This document shows positions 44,343 to 52,826 of a stretch of DNA of 52,826 nt, in pieces. This DNA comes from Gammaproteobacteria bacterium (GTDB lineage: Bacteria > Pseudomonadota > Gammaproteobacteria > Steroidobacterales > Steroidobacteraceae), in contig VGUP01000003.1 in assembly GCA_016874175.1 (NCBI GenBank), positions 1 through 52,826 of the forward strand, given 5' to 3'. The notes under the pieces were generated by a model. The model made no database searches. It was not told the origin of the DNA and was given only the letters and a program-made list of their open reading frames with translations. Position 1 is the stretch's first letter, and each line of letters starts with the position of its first letter. The position numbers were made by a program, and so were the translations under genes.

Positions 44343-45143
44343 TTAGGCGACCGCCGACCGGCGCAGGGTCCGTCCCGAGCCGCGGCCCGGATAGACGCGA
44401 CCGTTCGCACCGGGATACGCATAACCGTTGATGAGTATACGACGTGGAACGTCCGATTCGTTCGACATACTGCCGTGGATGGCGTAAGGACCAAAGAATA
44501 GAACGCTTCCTGCACGACCGGTGATAGTCACGGCTTGCGACTCATCGAAGAACGCTGGCGTGTCGGTGCGACCCATCGGTATGTTGTAGTCATAGGACTC
44601 GGCAGACAAGCGCAACGTATCGCTACCGCGGACCGCGCTGCGAGGAATGAACTTCAACGGACCATTAGCCTCGGTCATGTCATCGATGAGCATGATGGTC
44701 TGCACGTAGGAGCCGCGACCGTTGAGATCCCGCCAAGTGCCCGGGCCCTTGTCGCGGTGCTGCACATCCTGATGCCAATCGAAGGAGACCCCATCCCGCG
44801 GCATCTTGAAGTGCGCCTGGCAAAGCAGTTGCTCGCAATGGTCGCTGCCGAGCAGATCGAGTGCGGGCTCGATCAAGCGCCGATCAGCGCCGAGCGCCAG
44901 CAGGTCAGGCTCTGCGCCTCCGGCCCATACAACCCGCTTGACGATGACCTCGCCTTTGGGCGGGGCTTCGAGCACGAAATAGGCGCCTTCATGGTCTTGG
45001 GTGCTACGCAAAACCTGCGCCGCGCCATACAGTCGCTCGAATGCCGCCCGGGCCGTGCGCATCTCATCGAGGCTGAACAGCCCCCCCACGACCGTCCATC
45101 CTTGAGCAAAGAACTCATCCACCTGTGCCACCGAAAATCTCAT
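44343..45143 (-). CDS. phytanoyl-CoA dioxygenase family protein
   Basis: From ATG 45143, 266 aa. PhyH fold: FAQGWTVVGGLFSLDEM, Fe ligands HxD in FDWHQDVQH and the distal His in FGPYAIHGS, with Arg in RRILINGYAYPGANGR binding 2-oxoglutarate. Substrates of such bacterial enzymes range from ectoine to small natural products. It lies 49 bases upstream of the symporter on the same strand, so this second 2OG oxygenase may belong to that operon. Divergent from nagX by 123 bases. Confidence 0.85.
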   Translation of the reverse strand: MRFSVAQVDEFFAQGWTVVGGLFSLDEMRTARAAFERLYGAAQVLRSTQDHEGAYFVLEAPPKGEVIVKRVVWAGGAEPDLLALGADRRLIEPALDLLGSDHCEQLLCQAHFKMPRDGVSFDWHQDVQHRDKGPGTWRDLNGRGSYVQTIMLIDDMTEANGPLKFIPRSAVRGSDTLRLSAESYDYNIPMGRTDTPAFFDESQAVTITGRAGSVLFFGPYAIHGSMSNESDVPRRILINGYAYPGANGRVYPGRGSGRTLRRSAVA

Positions 45144-45266
45144 CGCTGACACTCTAGCCGATCCGCAGCAAAGCAGGCGGGTCGACGAATGGATCGCTTG
45201 GTGCCAATATCGTTTGCGGTGGATTCTCGCCCGACCCACGGTCACTTTTCGACATCAGCGCCCGCC

Positions 45267-46427
45267 ATGACCGATCGCAACCGAACTTTGGATGTGTTTC
45301 GCGGCGCGACTGTCGCCCTGATGATCCTCGTGAATAATCCGGGCTCATGGGCGAGTCTCTATCCGCCACTTGCGCATGCGACTTGGCACGGGTGGACACT
45401 CACTGATCTGGTTTTTCCATTTTTTTTGTTTGCAGTAGGTAACGCTATTGCACTAACCCCGACGCGCACCGCCAGCAACACCCAATTTTGGAAGCGCTGG
45501 ACACGTCGAACGCTGCTGATATTCGGTATCGGTCTGTTGCTCAATGTCTGGCCCTTCGTCAAGTGGGGAGCGGATGGCGGCCTGCAGTTCAAAGAGTTCG
45601 AAACGCTGCGCATCATGGGGGTTTTACAGCGGATCGCCCTGTGCTGGGCGTGCGCGGCCCTGATCGTGCGTAGCGGCGGTGTACGTGCCGCCTGGTTTTG
45701 CAGTGCATTTTTGCTGATCGGCTATTGGTGGGCGTGTGTCGCTTTCGCCCATGGAGTCGACCCGTATTCACTCGAGGGTTTCTTTGGTACCACGTTGGAT
45801 CGAGTGCTGCTCGGTGAATCTCACCTGTACCGCGGCGAAGGTGTGCCCTTCGACCCCGAGGGGCTCGCAAGTACCGCTCCAGCCATCGCTCAAGTGCTAC
45901 TCGGCTACGCAGTCGGCCACTTTTTATTGCAACGTCAGCAAGCGAAATCCCTCGTTCGCGACCTGCTGTTAATCGCCATAGTTGCCGCCGCAGTCGGCTC
46001 GTTCGCACACGAGCTGATGCCGATCAACAAAAAACTCTGGACGTCGAGTTACGCACTGTTGACGACGGGGCTGGCGACGCTATCGATTGCCGTGCTGCTG
46101 CAGTGCCTAGACCGATGGCGATGGCAGCATCTATTCATCGAACCGTTGCTGCGCGGCTGTGAGGCGTTTGGCCGCAATGCCCTGCTGATTTTCGCACTCA
46201 CCGGCCTCGTACCGCGAACCCTTGCACTGATCCGCTTCGAAGAGAGTACTGACCTGGCGGGTAATCCGCAGTACGTGACGCTACTCTCTCGCTTGCATCG
46301 CGAATTCTTTGCGCCGTTGTCAGCCGATCCCCGACTTGGCTCTTTCCTGTTTGCAGTGGTGACACTGTTGGTCTATTGGCTCGTGGCAGAATGGCTACAC
46401 CGACGACGCTGGTACTTCAAGGCATGA
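45267..46427 (+). CDS. nagX: NagX-like membrane acyltransferase (DUF5009/HGSNAT family)
   Basis: ATG 45267, 386 aa, about 10-11 membrane helices. NRTLDVFRGATVALMILVNN, WHGWTLTDLVFPFFLFAVGN, RIMGVLQRIALCWA, and WTSSYALLTTGLATLSIAVL are the blocks shared with heparan-alpha-glucosaminide N-acetyltransferase and bacterial NagX. Members are thought to acetylate or transport amino sugars across the inner membrane. Next gene namZ begins 10 bases later, an amino-sugar pair. Confidence 0.88.
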   Translation: MTDRNRTLDVFRGATVALMILVNNPGSWASLYPPLAHATWHGWTLTDLVFPFFLFAVGNAIALTPTRTASNTQFWKRWTRRTLLIFGIGLLLNVWPFVKWGADGGLQFKEFETLRIMGVLQRIALCWACAALIVRSGGVRAAWFCSAFLLIGYWWACVAFAHGVDPYSLEGFFGTTLDRVLLGESHLYRGEGVPFDPEGLASTAPAIAQVLLGYAVGHFLLQRQQAKSLVRDLLLIAIVAAAVGSFAHELMPINKKLWTSSYALLTTGLATLSIAVLLQCLDRWRWQHLFIEPLLRGCEAFGRNALLIFALTGLVPRTLALIRFEESTDLAGNPQYVTLLSRLHREFFAPLSADPRLGSFLFAVVTLLVYWLVAEWLHRRRWYFKA

Positions 46428-46437
46428 TTTTGTACAG

Positions 46438-47682
46438 ATGAAACACCGCTCGAAACTCTCCGCCACTTTCTTATTGGTCTGGTCACTGCTGACTTCGCTG
46501 CCAGGCCTATCGGCCGAGCAGCGCAAGGTGGAACTCGGGATCGACGTTCTACTAGCGCCGGGCAGCCCTTATCTCGAACTGGTGGCGGGCAAGCGCGTGG
46601 GACTGATCACCAACCCGTCTGGCGTCGACGGCAACCTGGTGCCGACAGTCGATCGGCTCGCCGGAGATTCGCGATTGTCTTTGATCAGACTGTTTGGTCC
46701 TGAGCACGGCATCCGCGGTGAAGTTCCCGCTGGCGAAACCATCGCTGACGGGCGTGATCCGCGGACCGGCGTCGCCGTAGTGAGTCTCTATGGCAAAAAA
46801 AAGCGCCCCTCGAAGACGGCGCTGGCTGGCGTCGAAGTGATTCTTTTCGATATTCAGGATATTGGTTCGCGCACCTACACGTATATTTCAACGCTTGGGG
46901 AAGCACTGCATGCATGCGCTGCGACGCGTATTCCGCTCGTGGTCCTGGATCGGCCGAATCCCCTGGGTGGGCTGAACTTTGAGGGTACGCTCGTCGAAGA
47001 TCGCTTCCGCAGCTTTATCGGCTGGGGTCCGGTGCCAGTGACGCATGGCATGACGCTCGGCGAAGTGGGTCGCTATTTCAATGACCAACTCGGCATCGGC
47101 TGCGATCTGCATGTGGTGCCGATGCGCGGCTGGCGACGCTCGATGAGCTGGGATGACACAGGCCTCATCTGGAGCATCACCTCGCCCCATGTTCCCTCGG
47201 TAACCCAAGCCTATCTGTACACCACTACCGGTATGGTGGCCTCGACGGTCAAAGATATTAACGAGGGTGTCGGTTCAACGATGCCGTTTGAAATCATCGG
47301 CGCGACGTTTTTGGATGCCGCCCGGCTCGAAGAGTCACTGCAGGCCTTGCAGCTTCCGGGCGTACTTTTCCAGGCCATCCACTACAAGCCGTTTTATGGC
47401 AAGTATCGCGATGCGCCGATGCAGGGCGTCCGCCTGCGCATTACCCATCCGTCGGCCTACCGACCATTGCGCTCGGCGGTTGCGATCCTCAGCACACTAC
47501 GCAGGCTATATCCGGAACGCATCGTATTTCGCGAAGATCGGGCCATTGGCACACACTGGGGAAGTCTGAGCTTGCGTCAACAGCTCGAGGCTGGGATGGA
47601 TATCGCCGCGATAGAAAACTCCTGGCTGTCGAACACCAAAGAGTTCGCCATTGCCCGACAACGCGCGCTGCTTTACGACTAG
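46438..47682 (+). CDS. namZ: exo-beta-N-acetylmuramidase NamZ-like (DUF1343)
   Basis: 414 aa with a signal peptide (LSATFLLVWSLLTSLPGLSA). Family blocks: GKRVGLITNPSGVD, IRLFGPEHGIRGEVPAGE, VEVILFDIQDIGSRTYTYIS, VVLDRPNPLGG, EGVGSTMPFEIIGA, and YGKYRDAPMQGVRL. NamZ releases terminal MurNAc from peptidoglycan fragments; the FGPEHG Glu/His and DRPNP loop form its active site as I recall. Exported, probably periplasmic, pairing with NagX and perhaps the symporter for muropeptide reuse. Confidence 0.9.
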   Translation: MKHRSKLSATFLLVWSLLTSLPGLSAEQRKVELGIDVLLAPGSPYLELVAGKRVGLITNPSGVDGNLVPTVDRLAGDSRLSLIRLFGPEHGIRGEVPAGETIADGRDPRTGVAVVSLYGKKKRPSKTALAGVEVILFDIQDIGSRTYTYISTLGEALHACAATRIPLVVLDRPNPLGGLNFEGTLVEDRFRSFIGWGPVPVTHGMTLGEVGRYFNDQLGIGCDLHVVPMRGWRRSMSWDDTGLIWSITSPHVPSVTQAYLYTTTGMVASTVKDINEGVGSTMPFEIIGATFLDAARLEESLQALQLPGVLFQAIHYKPFYGKYRDAPMQGVRLRITHPSAYRPLRSAVAILSTLRRLYPERIVFREDRAIGTHWGSLSLRQQLEAGMDIAAIENSWLSNTKEFAIARQRALLYD

Positions 47683-47706
47683 CAGCGAACGCGAAATCGG
47701 CGCCTC

Positions 47707-49122
47707 TCAGCTCTTCAGCGCCACCAGTACCTCATCGAGCATTTTCTTTGCATCGCCGAAGAGCATGCGGTTGTTGTCCTTGACGAACAGCGGGTTGTCG
47801 ACGCCGGCATAACCCGAAGCCATCGAGCGCTTCATCACGATCGAAGTTTTCGACTTCCAGACCTGCAACACGGGCATGCCGGCGATCGGGCTCGTCGGAT
47901 CATCTTCAGCGGCCGGATTCACGATATCGTTCGCGCCGATCACGATCGACACGTCGGTACCCGGGAAATCGTCGTTGATCTCGTCCATCTCGAGCACGAT
48001 GTCGTACGGTACTTTGGCTTCGGCGAGCAGCACATTCATGTGCCCAGGCATGCGCCCTGCGACCGGATGAATGGCAAAGCGCACGTTCACGCCTTTCTCG
48101 CGCAGCAGTTTGGTGATTTCGTAGACCGTATGCTGCGCCTGCGCTACCGCCATGCCATAACCCGGAATGATGATGACGCTCCGTGCCGAACGCAGCATCT
48201 CCGCCGTTTCGCTGGCGCTTACCGATGTCACCTCGCCTGCGGGCTGCGCCCCGCTTGCGGCTGCAGGCGTCGTACCGCCGGTAGTGCCGAAGCCACCGGC
48301 AATGACGCTGACGAAGTTGCGGTTCATTGCGCGGCACATGATGTAGGAGAGGATGGCGCCCGATGAGCCGACAAGCGCACCGGTGACGATCAGCAAATCG
48401 TTGGCCAGCATGAAGCCCGTGGCCGCAGCAGCCCAACCCGAATAGCTGTTGAGCATCGACACCACGACCGGCATGTCGGCACCGCCAATGGCGACCACCA
48501 TGTGTATGCCGAAGAGCAGCGCGATGACCGTCATGATGAGTAGCGGCGTCATCCCCGCCTCGATACTCGGCGCGGCGACAAACTGCACGCCAAGCCAGAT
48601 CACCACCAGCAAGGCCAAAAGATTGAGCCAGTGCCGCGCGGGCAACAGCAGCGGTTTGCCGCTGATTTTGCCCGACAGCTTGCCGAATGCGATGACCGAG
48701 CCCGAGAACGTCACGGCACCGATCAGGATGCCGATGTAAATCTCGACTTCGTGAATGGCTTTTTCGGCGCCCTCGTAGACGATCGAGGTGTCGACGTAAC
48801 TCGCGAAGCCGACAAAGCAGGCGGCGAGGCCCACGAGGCTGTGCATCAAGGCAACGAGCTCGGGCATCTGCGTCATCTGCACGGTACGCGCCGCGTACAA
48901 ACCGATGGCAGCACCAATGGCCAAGGCGCCGACGATCCACGGCAGTCCCGCACCCAGATCGACCCGCGGACCAAGCACAGTGGCGAGAACCGCGAGGGCC
49001 ATGCCCACCATGCCGTAGAGATTGCCGCGCCGCGAGGTCTCGGGATTCGACAGACCGCCGAGACTCATGATGAAGAGAATGGCGGCGCCGAGATAAGCAA
49101 CCGTTGCGAGATTTTCGGACAT
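47707..49122 (-). CDS. pntB: NAD(P) transhydrogenase subunit beta
   Basis: 471 aa (E. coli 462). About nine membrane helices, then the NADP-binding domain [63 protein letters not shown], and the final [14 protein letters not shown]. With PntA it uses the proton gradient to drive NADH + NADP+ to NADPH. Starts 12 bases after pntA. Confidence 0.97.
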   Translation of the reverse strand: MSENLATVAYLGAAILFIMSLGGLSNPETSRRGNLYGMVGMALAVLATVLGPRVDLGAGLPWIVGALAIGAAIGLYAARTVQMTQMPELVALMHSLVGLAACFVGFASYVDTSIVYEGAEKAIHEVEIYIGILIGAVTFSGSVIAFGKLSGKISGKPLLLPARHWLNLLALLVVIWLGVQFVAAPSIEAGMTPLLIMTVIALLFGIHMVVAIGGADMPVVVSMLNSYSGWAAAATGFMLANDLLIVTGALVGSSGAILSYIMCRAMNRNFVSVIAGGFGTTGGTTPAAASGAQPAGEVTSVSASETAEMLRSARSVIIIPGYGMAVAQAQHTVYEITKLLREKGVNVRFAIHPVAGRMPGHMNVLLAEAKVPYDIVLEMDEINDDFPGTDVSIVIGANDIVNPAAEDDPTSPIAGMPVLQVWKSKTSIVMKRSMASGYAGVDNPLFVKDNNRMLFGDAKKMLDEVLVALKS

Positions 49123-49134
49123 GTCGGCAGCCTC

Positions 49135-50733
49135 TTACTTGCGGAACATCGCGAGCATGCGACGAGTCACGGCGAAGCCGCCGAACATGTTGATCGCCGT
49201 CAGCGCGAGCGCCGCTACGGCAAGACCTAAAATCAGCGCATCGGGTCGATCAGTCACCCCCTCTCTCAAGGGTGGCGCGACCTGCACGATGGCGCCAACG
49301 GCAATGATGCTGGAAATGGCGTTGGTCACGCTCATCAATGGCGTATGCAGCGATGGCGTAACGTTCCAGATCACCATGTAGCCAATGAAACAGGCCAGCA
49401 CAAAGACCGTGAAGTGACCGAGGAACGAGGCGGGCGCATAAGCACCAGTCAACCAGAAAAGCGCAGCGCCTACGGCAAAGACACCGGCAAGTGACTGGCC
49501 CGACATGGGCTCGCCGCCACCGCCGTGCCCATGGGAAGATTTCTTTGCTGCGGCAGGCGCCGTGGCGGCAGCAGCCTTCGCCTGTGGCGGAGCCGCTGAC
49601 AGTCGCGGCGGTGGTGGCGGCCAAGTTACCCCGCCTTCCTTGATCACCGTCGCTCCGCGGATGGCCTCGTCTTCAAAATTGACGTTGATGTTGCCATCTT
49701 TGGTCTTGCAGAGTTCTTCGGTAAGTCGCAGCAAATTGGTGGCATACAGCGTCGACGCCTGCTTCGAGAGTCGGCTCGGCAAATCGGTGTAACCGATGAT
49801 CGTCACGCCCTCACGCACCACGACCTCGCCCGGCGCGGTCAGTTCGCAGTTGCCGCCCTGCTCCGAGGCCAGATCGACGATGACGCTACCCGGCCGCATC
49901 GAACGAACCATGTCTGCCGTGATCAATTTGGGGGCTGGCTTGCCGGGAATGAGCGCCGTCGTGATGATGATGTCGACGTCCTTGGCCTGCTTGGCAAATA
50001 CATCGCGCTGCGCTTTCTGAAAGCCCTCGCTCATGACTTTGGCATAGCCGCCAACGCCGCTGCCTTCTTCCTGATAATCGACGGGCACGAATTCAGCACC
50101 CATCGACTTCACCTGATCGCCGACCTCCGGGCGCGTATCGTTGGCGCGAACGATCGCGCCGAGTCCGACCGCAGCGCCGAGCGCCGCAAGGCCTGCCACA
50201 CCCGCACCGATGACGAATACTTTGGCCGGTGGCACCTTGCCCGCAGCGGTGATCTGCCCGGTAAAGAATCGCCCGAAGTGATGCGCAGCCTCAATGACGG
50301 CGCGATAGCCGGCAATGTTGGCCATGGACGACAACGCGTCCATTTTTTGAGCACGCGAAATTCGCGGCACGCTGTCCATCGCCAGCACGGTCAAACGACG
50401 CTCGGCCATCTGCTTCATGAGTTCCGGGTTCTGCGCCGGCCAGATGAAGCTGATCAAGGTGGTACCCGGTCGCATCGCTGCGACTTCTTGCGTAGACGGG
50501 GCGCGTACCTTGAACACGATGTCGGACGTGGCCAGCAGCTCACTCGCGCTGGCAGCAATGCTTGCCCCTGCTGCGGTAAACGCAGCATCGCTGAAATTTG
50601 CGGCCTCGCCGGCACCGGACTCGACGCGGACACCGAAGCCGAGCTTGAGCAGCTTTTCGACCACTTCGGGAGCTGCGGCCACGCGCTTTTCACCGGCAAA
50701 AGTTTCCCGCAGGACACCTATCGTCAGGGGCAT
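49135..50733 (-). CDS. pntA: NAD(P) transhydrogenase subunit alpha
   Basis: 532 aa (E. coli 510), one-piece alpha subunit. Domain I (1-380) with TLISFIWPAQNPELMKQM, RAQKMDALSSMANIAGYRAV, VIGAGVAGLAALGAAVGLGA for NAD(H), and DLPSRLSKQASTLYATNLLR; then a linker rich in Pro/Ala and a Gly/His run (SSHGHGGGG); then four membrane helices. In alphaproteobacteria the two parts are separate genes; here the linker joins them. Confidence 0.96.
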   Translation of the reverse strand: MPLTIGVLRETFAGEKRVAAAPEVVEKLLKLGFGVRVESGAGEAANFSDAAFTAAGASIAASASELLATSDIVFKVRAPSTQEVAAMRPGTTLISFIWPAQNPELMKQMAERRLTVLAMDSVPRISRAQKMDALSSMANIAGYRAVIEAAHHFGRFFTGQITAAGKVPPAKVFVIGAGVAGLAALGAAVGLGAIVRANDTRPEVGDQVKSMGAEFVPVDYQEEGSGVGGYAKVMSEGFQKAQRDVFAKQAKDVDIIITTALIPGKPAPKLITADMVRSMRPGSVIVDLASEQGGNCELTAPGEVVVREGVTIIGYTDLPSRLSKQASTLYATNLLRLTEELCKTKDGNINVNFEDEAIRGATVIKEGGVTWPPPPPRLSAAPPQAKAAAATAPAAAKKSSHGHGGGGEPMSGQSLAGVFAVGAALFWLTGAYAPASFLGHFTVFVLACFIGYMVIWNVTPSLHTPLMSVTNAISSIIAVGAIVQVAPPLREGVTDRPDALILGLAVAALALTAINMFGGFAVTRRMLAMFRK

Positions 50734-50844
50734 GTCGACCTCGTCAAACTGGCTGCGGGGCAGAACGTACCCCGGGGCGCAAATGATACTCGAAAGCGCT
50801 CCGTCGGCAGGCCGACCGGCAGCCCCGCGCCTGCGTGGCGGGCC

Positions 50845-52826
50845 CTAAAGCGTCAGCGCCAGCAAAGTCGCCTGATGGATCGCGCGCTTGGCATCGAGCT
50901 CAGCGGCGACATCGGCACCACCCACGAGGTGCACCGACACCCCCGCAGTACGCAGCGGCGCCTCGAGATCTCTGCGGGGTTCTTGGCCCGTACACAGCAC
51001 GATGTTGTCTACGACGAGGGTGCGCGGCTGCTCGCCCTCGAGGATGTGCAGACCCGCGTCATCGATATGCTGGTATTTGACGCCTGGCAGCATCTGTACA
51101 CGCTTCATTTTGAGTGCGGCGCGGTGAATCCAGCCCGTGGTTTTGCCTAGACCCGCGCCGGGTCGCCCCGCCTTGCGCTGCAACAAATACACCTCGCGCG
51201 CCGGTAGCGCGGGTAGCGGAGTGGTCAATCCACCGCGCGCGAGCGCGGGGTCGGTGACGCCCCACTCACGTCGCCATGCAGACAGATCGAGCGTCGTCGA
51301 ATGCCCCTCGTGCGCCAGAAATTCGGCGACGTCGAAACCGATACCGCCCGCACCCAGAATCGCGACTCGTGCACCCACGCTGCGCCGACCGGTCAGCACA
51401 TCGAGATAGCTCATAACCGACGGGTGCGATTGCCCGGAAATCTTTGGATCGCGAGGTGTCACACCGCTCGCGATGATCACTTCGTCGAAGCCCGCGGCAA
51501 CAATATCGTCTGCCGAGACCGCACGGCCAAGTTTTACATCGACGCCGGTTTCGCGCAGTCGCTCCGTAAAGTAACGTAGTGTTTCGTCGAATTCTTCTTT
51601 GCCAGGAATACGCTTGGCGAGATTGAACTGACCACCAATGCGCGTATCTGCCTCGAACAGCGTGACCTGATGCCCGCGCTCGGCAAGCGTCGTGGCCGCA
51701 GCCAGCCCCGCAGGGCCTGCGCCCACGACGGCGATGCGCTTGCTGCTTGCTGCCGGTTTTTTGTTGATTTCGGTTTCGTGGCAGGCATAGGGATTGACGA
51801 GACAACTTGCCAGCTGCCGCGAGAAAGTGTGGTCGAGACAGGCCTGGTTGCAGGCAATGCAGGTATTGATGCTGCGTGCGCGACCCTCGCTCGCTTTGCG
51901 CACGAAGTCGGGATCGGCCAGCAGCGGTCGCGCCATGGAGATCAGATCAGCATCGCCTTCGGCGAGCACACGCTCCGCTACCTCCGGCGTGTTGATCCGA
52001 TTGCTGGTGCACAGCGGTATCGCGAGTTCACTCCTGAGCTTGCGCGTCACCCAAGTGAACGCCGCGCGCGGAACGGAAGTGGCAATGGTGGGAATGCGCG
52101 CCTCGTGCCAACCGATCCCCGAGTTGATGATGCTTGCACCGGCACGCTCGACCGCTTTGGCAAGCTGCACCACCTCGTCCCAAGATTGGCCTTCGGGGAT
52201 GAGATCGATAATCGAGAGTCGATAGATGATGATGAAGTCGCGACCGACCGCCTCGCGAATTCGCGCCACGATCTCGACGGGCAGGCGCATCCGATTTTCG
52301 AGACCCCCACCCCACTGATCGGTGCGTCTATTGGTCGCTGCGACCAGAAATTCATTGATGAAGTAACCCTCAGAACCCATCACCTCGACGCCGTCGTAGC
52401 CAGCCTCACGCGCCAGCCGAGCGCAGCGCACGAAGGCGCGGATCTGTCGCTCGACACCGCCCGCAGTCAGCGCCCGCGGCGTGAAGGGCGTGATCGGCGA
52501 GCGTATTCGTGAGGGCGCAACCGAGAGGGGGTGATAGCCATAGCGGCCTGCATGCAGGATTTGCAGCGCGATCCGCCCACCCTCGGCATGTACTGCATCC
52601 GTAATTCTTTGATGTTGCACTGCAGCCTTGCGGGTGGCGAGTCGCGAGGCAAACGGGCTCAGCCAGCCTTCGACGTTGGGTGCATAGCCGCCCGTGACCA
52701 TCAAACCAACACCGCCACGCGCCCGCGCCGCGAAGTATTCGGCGAGTCGCGGCAGATGCTCGGCGCGATCTTCGAGCCCGGTATGCATCGAGCCCATAAC
52801 CGCGCGGTTTCGCAGCGTGGTGAAGC
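50845..52826 (-). CDS. fadH: NADPH-dependent 2,4-dienoyl-CoA reductase (partial at 5' end)
   Basis: The tracked Met (GSMHTGLED) is internal; codons continue to the window edge as TTLRNRAV, so about 20 N-terminal residues are missing. OYE-like TIM barrel with FMN, YDGVEVMGSEGYFINEFL, GIGWHEARIPTIAT; 4Fe-4S cysteines in NTCIACNQACLD and CLVNP; FAD/NADPH part with VVGAGPAGLAAATTLAERG and ILGAGGIGFDVAEFLA. Reduces 2,4-dienoyl-CoA in unsaturated fatty-acid beta-oxidation. It is followed after 111 bases by pntA/pntB, which make its NADPH. Confidence 0.94.
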   Translation of the reverse strand, partial: FTTLRNRAVMGSMHTGLEDRAEHLPRLAEYFAARARGGVGLMVTGGYAPNVEGWLSPFASRLATRKAAVQHQRITDAVHAEGGRIALQILHAGRYGYHPLSVAPSRIRSPITPFTPRALTAGGVERQIRAFVRCARLAREAGYDGVEVMGSEGYFINEFLVAATNRRTDQWGGGLENRMRLPVEIVARIREAVGRDFIIIYRLSIIDLIPEGQSWDEVVQLAKAVERAGASIINSGIGWHEARIPTIATSVPRAAFTWVTRKLRSELAIPLCTSNRINTPEVAERVLAEGDADLISMARPLLADPDFVRKASEGRARSINTCIACNQACLDHTFSRQLASCLVNPYACHETEINKKPAASSKRIAVVGAGPAGLAAATTLAERGHQVTLFEADTRIGGQFNLAKRIPGKEEFDETLRYFTERLRETGVDVKLGRAVSADDIVAAGFDEVIIASGVTPRDPKISGQSHPSVMSYLDVLTGRRSVGARVAILGAGGIGFDVAEFLAHEGHSTTLDLSAWRREWGVTDPALARGGLTTPLPALPAREVYLLQRKAGRPGAGLGKTTGWIHRAALKMKRVQMLPGVKYQHIDDAGLHILEGEQPRTLVVDNIVLCTGQEPRRDLEAPLRTAGVSVHLVGGADVAAELDAKRAIHQATLLALTL

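Noticed and set aside
1-52826. tRNA, rRNA, CRISPR arrays, prophage or integron elements
   Set aside because: None recognised on either strand by eye; only the IS3-family element is supported.

Overview
This is about 52.8 kb of GC-rich chromosomal DNA from what looks like a free-living gammaproteobacterium. The rpsU-yqeY-dnaG-rpoD macromolecular-synthesis block, divergent from tsaD/folB, points that way, as do split class II ribonucleotide reductase genes (nrdJa/nrdJb, as in Pseudomonas), PpnN, MltD, PntA/PntB and FadH. A Nevskiales/Steroidobacterales- or Xanthomonadales-like lineage would fit, but no 16S rRNA or tRNA gene is visible to settle it. All calls are by reading motifs; no database was searched.

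Layout. 1-1.3 kb: end of proC, yggT, and an HU-family gene with its own terminator. 1.3-4.4 kb: a CpxP/Spy-like periplasmic protein divergent from a CpxR/CpxA-like two-component pair, with four 10-bp tandem operator-like repeats between them. 4.4-6.1 kb: a second two-component pair, head-to-head and decayed; the kinase carries frameshifts and an internal loss, and the regulator has an amber codon exactly at the conserved phosphorylation-site lysine. 6.1-17.4 kb: a long leftward stretch (alpha/beta hydrolase, exported amidohydrolase, FKBP, MsrB, HtpG, PpnN, L,D-transpeptidase, MltD, NrdJb, NrdJa). It is headed by a sigma70-like promoter, an NrdR-box-like palindrome and an untracked 47-codon membrane-peptide ORF. 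17.7-25.6 kb: degP/degQ, an NDUFA9-like SDR, cca, a MidA/NDUFAF7-like methyltransferase, a pteridine reductase, folK, folB and tsaD. 25.6-32.9 kb: rpsU, yqeY, dnaG, rpoD (with a Lys/Ala/Pro-rich N-terminal extension of about 180 residues), a CysB-type regulator and class II aldolase.

33-39.5 kb is the eroding accessory part: a frameshifted MESH1-type HD hydrolase, an NmrA-like protein, RraA, a nitroreductase whose Shine-Dalgarno lies inside a hairpin, and an IS3-family element that splits a serine/threonine kinase gene. That kinase also lacks the VAIK lysine, and its 5' end runs out of frame into a truncated GntR gene. 39.6-47.7 kb: glpK, then a tightly packed leftward set (PhyH-like dioxygenase, Na+/solute symporter, 78-aa helical protein, 2OG-Fe(II) oxygenase, protein of unknown function). 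Divergent from it is a NagX-NamZ pair that suggests muropeptide/amino-sugar salvage. 47.7-52.8 kb: the proton-translocating transhydrogenase pntB/pntA and NADPH-dependent 2,4-dienoyl-CoA reductase fadH, which runs off the window.

The best candidates for something undescribed are the symporter/78-aa protein/oxygenase operon, the 47-aa peptide in the nrdJ leader, and the histone-H1-like extension on the housekeeping sigma factor.
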